A stretch of DNA of 11,471 bases from contig JAVVEH010000071.1 in NCBI GenBank assembly GCA_032251435.1, positions 1-11,471 of the forward strand, read 5' to 3'. Below the pieces are notes generated by a model. It saw only the letters and a list, made by a program, of their open reading frames with translations, searched no databases and had not been told where the DNA came from. Shown here in pieces: positions 1 through 5,697 of this stretch (its first letter is position 1; each line of letters starts with the position of its first letter). The translations under genes were made by a program, and so were the position numbers. The stretch comes from JAVVEH01 sp032251435 (GTDB lineage Bacteria; Verrucomicrobiota; Lentisphaeria; Oligosphaerales; MVZH01).

Positions 1-154
1 TCCGACCTCCGACCTCCGACCTCCGACCTCCGACCTCCGACCTCCGACCTCCGACATCCGACATCCGACCTCCGACATCCGACCTCCGACATCCGACATC
101 CGACATCCGACATCCGACATCCGACATCCGACATCCGACCTCCGACATCCGACA
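1..154. repeat. Heptamer tandem array, 22 units of TCCGACM
   Basis: Twenty-two uninterrupted seven-base units, each TCCGACC or TCCGACA, start at base 1 and probably continue beyond the window. The last base of each unit reads, in order, seven C, two A, C, A, C, seven A, C, two A. The array ends in TCCGCGG at 155-161. Seven is not a multiple of three, so no frame meets a stop, but nothing suggests translation. It lies downstream of the VapC-like toxin gene. A second short array with the same unit and a similar ending lies at 7761-7800. Confidence 0.97.
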
Positions 155-215
155 TCCGCGGATTCGCTAGGCCGCGCCTCCGCGGGGAACCCGCTTCCCA
201 AATCCCGCTGGGCGC

Positions 216-644
216 TTAAACAATCGGATTGCGATGCCGAAGCCCGGGAAAGCGGGTAAAATCCGCATCGTTGGAATGCAATTCGGCGCCATTCTCGATG
301 GCCAGCGCGGCCAGATGGGCATCTGTGACCAAATTGCTGACAAGCAATTGCCGGTCCGCAAAACTCTGGAGAATCTGCAAATGGCGCGGCCCCGGCTGTA
401 AAATGGAAACCTGCAACCGTTCGAACCAGGAATTGACGTGCGACATGGCTTCGGTGGCCGTCAAAGGCTGAATCAGCACCCTTGGATTGGTCATCAGACG
501 CAAAAAACCAAGCGATACGACCCATGGCAGTCCCACATCGTGACACCCGTTCATCAAGCCCTTCCACCACGCCTTCGCCTGCTCGTGGAAAGGGGCGTCG
601 GAGTTGTATGCGTAGACAAGTAGATTGACATCGGGAACAATCAC
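216..644 (-). CDS. vapC: VapC-type PIN-domain ribonuclease toxin
   Basis: 142-residue PIN-domain protein, the likely toxin of a type II toxin-antitoxin pair. Such toxins are Mg-dependent endoribonucleases, many cutting tRNA or rRNA. The N-terminal strand carries the metal-binding aspartate (IVPDVNLLVYA, D5). The C-terminal half has TDAHLAALAIE (D108) and HSNDADFTRFPGL (D126, D128). The central LGFLRLMTNPRV and the C-terminal FPGLRHRNP are typical of the subfamily often annotated as 'TA system VapC family ribonuclease toxin'. The glutamate common in other VapCs near residue 46 is not evident. Length is normal and nothing is broken. The start is GTG at 644, inside a GTGA overlap with the antitoxin stop, which suggests translational coupling. 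Which RNA it cuts cannot be told. Confidence 0.9.
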   Translation of the reverse strand: MIVPDVNLLVYAYNSDAPFHEQAKAWWKGLMNGCHDVGLPWVVSLGFLRLMTNPRVLIQPLTATEAMSHVNSWFERLQVSILQPGPRHLQILQSFADRQLLVSNLVTDAHLAALAIENGAELHSNDADFTRFPGLRHRNPIV

Positions 645-922
645 GCGTCCGCGGCCTTTCCACCAGCGTGGGCCGCGATGAAGCGGGCGCTATCGTCGCT
701 ATCCAGAAGTTGGTTGAGCTTGAGAAGGTCGATGCCGGGCCGAAAGCCGCAGTGCTTAGCGTGAATTTCGAAAAGAGGCTGCCGGGCGACGGGTTTCTCG
801 CCGCTGGCCAAGCCTCGCCGAAGTGTCTCGTTGACGACTTGTTTGAAGCCGCCGCGCCGCGTCGCCGCCCGTTGCCGCAACTGCCGCGCCACATCGTCGT
901 CCAATGTCAAAGTCGTCCGCAT
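641..922 (-). CDS. vapB: VapB-type ribbon-helix-helix antitoxin
   Basis: 93-residue protein directly upstream of the PIN toxin and overlapping it by four bases. The first 40 residues look like a ribbon-helix-helix DNA-binding unit: a strand MRTTLTLDDDV, a basic helix ARQLRQRAATRRG and a second helix FKQVVNETLRRGL. Antitoxins of this class bind their own promoter as dimers, and the C-terminal tail, here about residues 41-93, wraps the toxin active site. ATG at 922 is preceded by AAGAAGG with a six-base spacer. Autorepression is expected from the family; no clear operator was identified. The RHH assignment is by pattern only, but the gene order and overlap make the antitoxin role very likely. 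Confidence 0.87.
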   Translation of the reverse strand: MRTTLTLDDDVARQLRQRAATRRGGFKQVVNETLRRGLASGEKPVARQPLFEIHAKHCGFRPGIDLLKLNQLLDSDDSARFIAAHAGGKAADA

Positions 923-972
923 GGCAAGCCTTCTTGATTTTTGATGTGTTGTTTTCTTGATGCCGTGATGCT

Positions 973-1000
973 ACTATACAGCGGAGAAACCAAACGGCAA
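973..1000 (-). promoter_or_regulatory. Candidate sigma70 promoter for the toxin-antitoxin pair
   Basis: Read on the minus strand, TTGCCG (1000-995) is followed after 16 bases by TATAGT (978-973). This gives 4/6 and 5/6 matches to the sigma70 consensus and places the antitoxin ATG about 45 bases downstream of the expected transcription start. It is the best-looking promoter of the spacer, though untested. Confidence 0.5.
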
Positions 1001-1114
1001 GCAGGGGGGATCGGTCTCCACGTCCAGAACACCATCGCCAATCTCCCTCTCCGCGCCTCCCTACGCCCGAGGCCGGGCGGCTCCATCCCTCCGCGCTCCG
1101 CGCTCCGAGCTTAT
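1001..1114. other. Spacer without recognised gene
   Basis: Upstream of the toxin-antitoxin promoter I see no coding signal. The stretch ends in CCGCGCTCCGCGCTCCGAGC-like sequence (about 1090-1110) that resembles the end of the heptamer array at 7794-7810. A long minus-strand open frame crosses this whole region, but its peptide is low-complexity repeat translation and is not treated as a gene. Confidence 0.5.
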
Positions 1115-1197
1115 GCGCGTCGTCCACCGCTTCAGCGTGTCTTTGGTTGGGCGGCCCCGCGGTCTCCGCGGAACGCGATATGATGTGGCTGGCTGGG
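1115..1197. repeat. Composite-repeat module M1, copy 1
   Basis: An 83-bp block that recurs at 7110-7192 with five mismatches and no gaps (about 94% identity by eye). A partial third copy is at about 7594-7625. It includes CGTCGTCCACCGCTTC, a GGCCCCGCGG..CCGCGG segment and ends GATGTGGCTGGCTGGG. No reading frame is shared with a known protein. Together with the module at 1382-1517 it follows the same order as in the 6934-7810 spacer. Confidence 0.9.
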
Positions 1198-1381
1198 AGA
1201 TGAGATGAGCCCTGGATTGGCGCGATCTGATCGACCTGCTCGTTGTCGTTGTCAGCGAAGCGGTTGTCGTCATCGTAATCGAACCGGGGGGGGCCACGAA
1301 AAGCATCGACATCCCAAGTTGGTGTACCGGACTTTAGCCGGAATCTTTGATGCCGCCCCACCGGCAGTCCTTCCGAAAACG

Positions 1382-1517
1382 CCGCGGAGACTGCGGAATC
1401 CAGAGGACAAAAACGCCCCGCGGAAGTCGAATTCATGGCCACGAAAGGGCACAAAAAAAAGACAAAAAACGCCCCGCGGAAGTCGAATTCATGGCCACGA
1501 AAGGGCACAAAAAAAAG
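1382..1517. repeat. Composite-repeat module M3, with an exact tandem 49-bp duplication
   Basis: From 1382 the sequence (CCGCGGAGACTGCGGAATCC, then CAGAGGACAAAAA) matches 7398-7430. It leads into a 49-bp block, ACGCCCCGCGGAAG...GAATTCATGGCCACGAAAGG...A8-G. That block is present twice and identically, at 1413-1461 and 1469-1517 (period 56). A diverged third copy lies at 7432-7475. The perfect identity of the two adjacent copies points to a recent duplication. Confidence 0.93.
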
Positions 1518-1597
1518 AGGCGGGGAATAGCTGGAGGCCATCCTGAAAGGTTTTCCGGGGAAGCCGATACAATATGCGTGGGCGATGCGCCACCAAA

Positions 1598-1663
1598 CGG
1601 GCTGGGAAGCCCGTTCTACGGGGGGGGCGCCGAGGCGCCCCGTAGGTCGGGCTTCCCAGCCCG
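1598..1663. repeat. Large GC-rich inverted repeat
   Basis: CGGGCTGGGAAGCCCG (1598-1613) is matched exactly by its reverse complement CGGGCTTCCCAGCCCG (1648-1663). The interior also pairs (CTACGGGG..CGC with GCG..CCCCGTAG), apart from an extra run of G on the left side. Each outer arm is itself nearly self-complementary. There is no T-run next to it, so it is not an intrinsic terminator. A 24-base stretch at 5590-5613 is a diverged relative of the right arm (20/24 in opposite orientation). Confidence 0.9.
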
Positions 1664-1820
1664 ACTGGAGACGTGCCTGTCGGGCAGAGCGTGCCGGACT
1701 CGCCGCCAAAACGCGGCCTTTGCGCCTGCGGACTCCGCAAAATCCGCGCTTACTTGTCACGGCGTAGCTCATGGAGCGAAGCCGGATCCGTGGTGGCTCG
1801 ATACCCTTTCACGATACGGT

Positions 1821-2393
1821 CTAGCCGGCTTTTTGTGACTTTTTGTGGCGATCCAGATACAGACATCTTCTCCGCGCTCTCCGCGCCTCTGCGAGAGACC
1901 TGTCCCCCATGCCCCCTATCGTATTGACTGCGTATAGTGACGAAAGTAGGCGTCCAAGCTTGTCGAACCGTCTGATAATAAAGCGGCTCAAGATCGGCAA
2001 TGTCGCCCCCATGAGGATGGTGGGGACAAGGATGAGGAGGAAAATCAATCCGAACCGGATCAGACTGAAAAGTAAGAAGGAATATCCCACAGTATGGGTG
2101 AGCCAGACATACAGCGGGGTCAGACGTTCCAGCAGAAGGACACTTGACAAACCGGTGACACCGATGCCTATTTCACAGTATGCGTACAGTTTGAGATGTC
2201 GTGAAAACCGGTCGCACAGCTTCCCGCCAAAATAGCTTCCTAGCGCAAGGCCAGCCATGAACGCGGCCAAAACGGTACTGACGGCGAAAGTGGTGGTGCC
2301 GAAGACATGCGTGGCAATGCGGCTCCAGACAACTTGGTAAATTAAGCCGCAGGCGCCGGAAGCAAAAAATAGGCTGAAGACAATACGGTTCAA
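1821..2393 (-). pseudogene. 3'-truncated spermidine-synthase-like multispanning membrane protein
   Basis: The first about 158 residues match the membrane half of fused MFS/spermidine-synthase-like proteins. Recognisable pieces are FFASGACGLIYQVVWSRI, FAVSTVLAAFMAGLALGSYF, CEIGIGVTGL, LVPTILMGATLPILSRF and SLYAVNTIGG. About five hydrophobic segments are visible. Family members are usually 500 residues or longer and continue into more membrane helices and a methyltransferase-like domain. Here homology stops at about base 1919 and the frame runs on through GC-rich intergenic repeat to TAG at 1821. The likely start is TTG at 2393, six bases after AAGGA; no in-frame ATG lies upstream. The intact gene would have made an inner-membrane protein related to polyamine synthesis. 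This remnant is probably non-functional. Confidence 0.75.
1830..1897. repeat. Dispersed repeat fragments at the pseudogene break
   Basis: TTTTTGTGACTTTTTGTGGC (1830-1849) resembles the GTGGC-ending T-rich arm found at 5521-5536 and 7521-7534. It is followed by CTCCGCGCTCTCCGCGCC TCTGCGAGAG (1870-1897). Both are spacer-type sequence and lie exactly where homology to the membrane protein ends, so the truncation coincides with repeat material. Confidence 0.65.
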
Positions 2394-2588
2394 TGGCGAT
2401 CCTTGGATTCCAATTTTGGTGAAGCTGAATGTCCATCAAAAGCTAAAATTAGCTTGGGTTCATGTTTGGCGCAAGTCGCGTTTCTCTACTTTTATCTTGA
2501 TTGAGAAAAGACAATATTTTAGATCATGGCATATTGGGGCGCTATCCGCAATTCCTCGGTTATATGTCTCGGTCTCAACGCCGTATAG
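2394..2588. other. AT-richer spacer, no feature recognised
   Basis: About 195 bases between the remnant gene and the terminator of the large surface protein. It is more AT-rich than its surroundings and should hold the promoter of the former membrane-protein gene, but no convincing -35/-10 pair stands out. The AAGGA of that gene lies at its left end. Confidence 0.4.
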
Positions 2589-2626
2589 AAAAAAAACGCC
2601 CCGCCCGGTTTCCCGGACGGGGCGTT
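2589..2626 (-). terminator. Intrinsic terminator of the large PEP-CTERM gene
   Basis: On the minus strand the RNA reads AACGCCCCGUCCGG, loop GAAA, CCGGGCGGGGCGUU, then continues the U run (plus-strand A run 2589-2596). The stem is 14 bp with a single U-G wobble, capped by a GNRA tetraloop. It begins 27 bases after the TAA stop at 2654. It is the clearest terminator in the window. Confidence 0.95.
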
Positions 2627-2653
2627 GACGTTAAACGATTGCGGATGCGCCGC

Positions 2654-5032
2654 TTATTTCCGCCGACGGCGGAGGGTCAGGCCAGCCAGGCCGAGGCCGG
2701 CCAGAACCATCGTCGATGGCTCGGGGATGAGGGTCAGCACCAAGCTGCCTTCGGACACGAGCCAGTTGCCCGCGCCGTTGACCACGATGTTCGTAAACCC
2801 TGTGACCGTTCCAGTGACAACCGTCCAAGTGCCATATTCAACGGCTTCCAAACCAGTCGCGTTAATCGTCAACGTGCCGCCGGTGGCATCGAGGTCGCCC
2901 AAGATCTGGTCGCCCGTGCTGGCGTTGTAATCCCAGTTCAGGACAGCGCCCGAAGCGCCGACCGTGACACCGCCAGTGGCAGTCATGCTGGCGATGACAC
3001 CATCACCCAGTTCGATCGTTCCGCCGTTAACCGTCAACAGGCCTGTCGTGGTGGCTCCGGACGCTTCCAGGATGCCTCCGGTGGCGTTGATCACACCAGC
3101 GGTGCCGGCCATGTTGACTGTTCCGCCGCTGACATCAATTTGGCTGACGGTTAAACCGCTGCCGACATTTACCGTGCCGCTCGTCACTGTAACGGTCTGT
3201 GAGAGCGCCGCGGAGGAGCTGTAGGTGAACGTGCCGCCTGCAACACTAACGCCACTGGTTCCATTAATGACGCCGCCGCCATCGACAACCAGTGTCCCGG
3301 CGTTTACAGCAGTCGCGCCGCTGTAGTCGTTAAGGGCAGAAGTCAGTGTGGTTGTGCCCGCGCCGGACTGGGTGACTCCGCCCGTGCCGGATATCGCGCC
3401 GACGACGGCGATGGTGGACGCGGTGTTGAAGTTGACGGTGCCGTCATTGGTGACACCAACACCGGAGCCCAGGTTGCCGCCGACGTTCAGCGTCGTGCCG
3501 TTGTCAACCGTGACCGTCGCGGTCGAACCGGAGTTGTTGCCGGTCAGGCTCAGAGCCCCCGAACCGCTCTGCTGGATAGATCCCGCAATGATGCCAACCG
3601 ACTGTGCCCCGGAGCCGTTAAAAATGGCTGCCCCGCTGGAGGCATTGAGAGAGGCAATAGTGTTCGTCGCGCCAGTCAGGGAGAGTGTGCCGCTGGAAAC
3701 AGTAACTGTTCCACTAATGTTGTTGCTTCCGCTCAGAGTAAGTGTGCCGGCATTGGCGTTGACATTCACAGCGCCAGAACCTGAAATGGCATTGCCAATC
3801 GAGGGATTGTCACTCACATTAAACGCTAGAGTAGCATTGTTGATGACTGCTCCGGAACTATCGCCCAAAGTGCCTGTGGTGGTGCCGTCACCAACCTGCA
3901 ACGTGCCACCGGTTATGTAGGTTCCGCCGGAATAGGAATTGGCCCCTGTTAAAACAAGCGTTCCGGGACCCGTGGAATACAGGGTCTGTGAACCGGTTAG
4001 CGCCACCCCGATTTCGGTCGTTGCACCACTGGCTACAGAAATTGCGGCATCGCGAGCCAGTGCCAGTTCTCCGCTTCCTCCGTCCGAAACCGTTGTGCTG
4101 CCGGCAAAATTCATGCTTCCCGCATTGACAGTTCCGACCACGTCAAGACTCGTAACGGTGGAACCAAACATGGCGGTCGTGTCAGAAGCCCATGCGCTGT
4201 TTGTGCCCAACAAGTCCGCTTGGTCATCCCAGACGGTATTGGCGACTTCGTTGTCCCATGTGCCACCCGTGTCGCCACCGTCCCAATAAGCATTGGCATA
4301 GGCTGACGCGGCAGAAACTTGCACGTTGTCAATATTCGCAACAGTGGTTGCGCCCTTGAAACGCAACGCGAGATCTTTGCCCAACAGGCTGGCGAGCCAG
4401 CTCGTCCCTGTGCCACTTGCCGCGCCATTGTTGTCAATCACATTGTTACCGGTCGTGTAGTTGAAGGAAAAGGTGTAGTAATTCCCGTCATTGGTGACAT
4501 TGCCCGTCTTCTGTGCAAGGACAGCGGCAGTGTTTTTTTCAGCCTGCTCCACAGCATTGCGGGCCGCACCGTCATCGAACAAAACCAAATAAGCGGCGTA
4601 GGCAGTTCCGCTATTATAACCGTCCAATACAGCATCGAAAGATACGGTGTAGGTAGTGTCGAGCGCAATGCCGCCGCCAAGTTTGCCTGCGGCTGTGGTC
4701 ACCCCTGAGTTGGTGTACCTGAAAGCATAGGCCTGCTGCCCGACAGGGTCAACGAAGTTTCCCAAATCGGTTCCCAAATCGTCAATCAGGCCGTTTCTGC
4801 TAGCGCCATAGCCGCTGGTCGCCCGGACCCACAGGGTGGTGTTGGCTTGACCACTGGTGTTGGCTTCAGTATAGGTACTAACATCCGGAGTCGTGCCCCC
4901 GTAGGGGTTAGCGCCCGCCTCGAAATCGTCAAAGAACACAACACCCGCCTGAATTGTCACTGCGCTCATTAGAAACGCAACAATTGTTCCGATCAATGCT
5001 GGTGCTGCGACATGTGTATTACGGATTTTCAT
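2654..5032 (-). CDS. Secreted beta-helix repeat protein with PEP-CTERM anchor
   Basis: 792-residue exported protein. Residues 1-29 form a signal peptide (basic MKIRNTH, hydrophobic core, likely cut after TIQA). Residues about 30-245, from FFDDFEAG, form a globular beta-rich segment that may be a jelly-roll or carbohydrate-binding-like domain. From about 260 to 760 the chain is Gly/Thr/Ser/Asn/Val-rich with autotransporter-associated beta-strand repeats, e.g. LVLTGANSYSGGTYITGGTL near 355-375 and TLTSALNDYSGATAVNAGTL near 560-580, predicting a beta-helix. Residues 769-792 are a PEP-CTERM signal: IPEPS, a hydrophobic stretch, then RRRRK. Such signals are cut by exosortase and hold the protein at the outer surface. 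No beta-barrel domain follows, so it is not a classical autotransporter. ATG at 5032 has AAGGAG six bases upstream. The ligand or role is unknown. Confidence 0.9.
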   Translation of the reverse strand: MKIRNTHVAAPALIGTIVAFLMSAVTIQAGVVFFDDFEAGANPYGGTTPDVSTYTEANTSGQANTTLWVRATSGYGASRNGLIDDLGTDLGNFVDPVGQQAYAFRYTNSGVTTAAGKLGGGIALDTTYTVSFDAVLDGYNSGTAYAAYLVLFDDGAARNAVEQAEKNTAAVLAQKTGNVTNDGNYYTFSFNYTTGNNVIDNNGAASGTGTSWLASLLGKDLALRFKGATTVANIDNVQVSAASAYANAYWDGGDTGGTWDNEVANTVWDDQADLLGTNSAWASDTTAMFGSTVTSLDVVGTVNAGSMNFAGSTTVSDGGSGELALARDAAISVASGATTEIGVALTGSQTLYSTGPGTLVLTGANSYSGGTYITGGTLQVGDGTTTGTLGDSSGAVINNATLAFNVSDNPSIGNAISGSGAVNVNANAGTLTLSGSNNISGTVTVSSGTLSLTGATNTIASLNASSGAAIFNGSGAQSVGIIAGSIQQSGSGALSLTGNNSGSTATVTVDNGTTLNVGGNLGSGVGVTNDGTVNFNTASTIAVVGAISGTGGVTQSGAGTTTLTSALNDYSGATAVNAGTLVVDGGGVINGTSGVSVAGGTFTYSSSAALSQTVTVTSGTVNVGSGLTVSQIDVSGGTVNMAGTAGVINATGGILEASGATTTGLLTVNGGTIELGDGVIASMTATGGVTVGASGAVLNWDYNASTGDQILGDLDATGGTLTINATGLEAVEYGTWTVVTGTVTGFTNIVVNGAGNWLVSEGSLVLTLIPEPSTMVLAGLGLAGLTLRRRRK

Positions 5033-5088
5033 GGTGGTCTCCTTGGGGGTTGCGGCGTCGCCGCGGGTTGGGGTTCTTTTTTATTGAT

Positions 5089-5126
5089 CAGTTATCGGTT
5101 ATCAGAGTTCAGTGTTCAGTGTTCAG
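5089..5126. repeat. Short direct repeats in the leader of the surface-protein gene
   Basis: A run of near-identical words: GTTATC GGTTATC AG, then AGTTCAGT GTTCAGT GTTCAG. It lies in the presumed 5' leader of the minus-strand gene starting at 5032. A GCGGCG-A-CGCCGC hairpin (about 5052-5064) sits between it and the ribosome binding site. Role unknown; it may be spacer repeat debris. Confidence 0.65.
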
Positions 5127-5208
5127 AAATAATGTAAGTGTCATGTTTTCCGCCGGGGCGGCGCGTCATTCGCCCCGCTCCGTGTGGTTCGATCGCTGAT
5201 TAACAAAG

Positions 5209-5248
5209 ACTATACACCCAATGGAAACGGACACCAAGTGACCACTTG
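5209..5248 (-). promoter_or_regulatory. Weak promoter candidate with overlapping palindrome
   Basis: On the minus strand TTGGTG (5237-5232) and TATAGT (5214-5209) are 17 bases apart. This could drive the surface-protein gene 177 bases downstream. A perfect palindrome CAAGTG-AC-CACTTG (5235-5248) overlaps the -35 and could be an operator. The -35 is poor and the leader would be long, so this is tentative. Confidence 0.3.
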
Positions 5249-5366
5249 CGGCTATTTTTATGACCATATGCGACACGGGGCGGACATTTTGACCCGCGGA
5301 TCATGCCCCATAAGCGCTAACGTACGGGCGATGAGTGCCTTGAGTCAGCTCACGTGGGTCTGCATG

Positions 5367-5476
5367 AAAAGATGCCGCTAAAGAAGGTGATAGCCACAAA
5401 AAAGCACGAAAAGGCACGACTCTAAAAGATGCCGCTAAAGAAAGGGATAGCCACAAAAAAGCACGAAAAGGCGCGA
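5367..5476. repeat. Tandem direct repeat, period 57 bp
   Basis: Two copies of a 53-bp block, AAAAGATGCCGCTAAAGAAGG..GATAGCCACAAAAAAGCACGAAAAGGC.CGA, at 5367-5419 and 5424-5476, nearly identical. The second copy supplies the left arm of the inverted repeat at 5444-5541. Confidence 0.9.
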
Positions 5477-5563
5477 AAATGAAGAGGAGCGGGAAGACGT
5501 TGATTTTTTGTGGGCTTTTCGCGCTTTTTTGTGGCTATCCCCCAGTTTTCAAAAATTAGTGTC
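5444..5563. repeat. Composite-repeat module M4 with long inverted repeat
   Basis: The left arm 5444-5470 (GGGATAGCCACAAAAAAGC.CGAAAAG) pairs with the right arm 5515-5541 over 27 bp with one mismatch, around a 44-nt loop. The whole block, through GTTTTCAAAAATTAGTGTC, recurs with divergence at 7454-7560. In that copy the arms have decayed while the loop (AATGAAGAGG.GCGGGAAG.CG) is kept. A fragment of the right arm recurs at 7041-7073. Confidence 0.9.
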
Positions 5564-5589
5564 GAATCAGTGTGAATTGCCTTAAGACA

Positions 5590-5613
5590 GTCGGCCTTGG
5601 AAGACCGCCCTAC
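5590..5613. repeat. Hairpin-family fragment related to 1642-1665
   Basis: A 24-base stretch whose reverse complement begins GTAGGGCGGTCTTCC and ends GGCCGAC. It matches 1642-1665 (GTAGGTCGGGCTTCC..CCCGAC) at 20 of 24 positions. Only one arm of the larger hairpin is present here. Confidence 0.6.
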
Positions 5614-5632
5614 ACAATTTACCCCACTTGCT

Positions 5633-5691
5633 AACCGGTTCCGAAACAAGTCAAAACAAAAGCTTGACTTTTAAAACGCGTGGTTTACTGT
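5633..5691 (+). promoter_or_regulatory. Candidate promoter/operator region of the ATPase gene
   Basis: The order is AACCGGTT (5633-5640), then an inverted repeat AAGTCAA/TTGACTT (5648-5654 and 5664-5670), then TTTACTGTGT (5684-5693). TTGACT at 5664 is a good -35. The best -10 at 16 bases is TACTGT (5686-5691, 3/6), which would start transcription close to the ATG at 5698 and give an almost leaderless message. The same three words in the same order lie upstream of the esterase gene (10123, 10158, 10184). Confidence 0.4.
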
Positions 5692-5697
5692 GTGTTT

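Noticed and set aside
1..154. Possible CRISPR array
   Set aside because: Seven-base units with no spacers between them and no cas genes; it is a simple tandem repeat.
756..1772. 338-codon open frame on the minus strand across the spacer and the antitoxin gene
   Set aside because: Its peptide is a translation of repeats and GC-rich hairpins, with no domain. It overlaps the supported antitoxin in another frame and runs through tandem duplications.
2501..3920. Plus-strand open frames of 100-217 codons (2501-3154, 2964-3224, 3348-3920)
   Set aside because: They are antisense shadows of the repeat-rich PEP-CTERM gene, rich in Pro/Val/Thr as expected from its complement, and have no start signals.
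3991..3998. Perfect AACCGGTT inside the large PEP-CTERM gene
   Set aside because: It encodes part of an LTGS segment in a repeat rich in such words, so it is most simply coding sequence. It is kept in mind as a caution against over-reading the promoter copies.
5033..5680. Small open frames in the 5033-5680 spacer (e.g. 5184-5381, 5422-5649)
   Set aside because: Peptides such as ATKKREKPTKN are translations of the inverted repeat. No ribosome binding site or homology is recognised.
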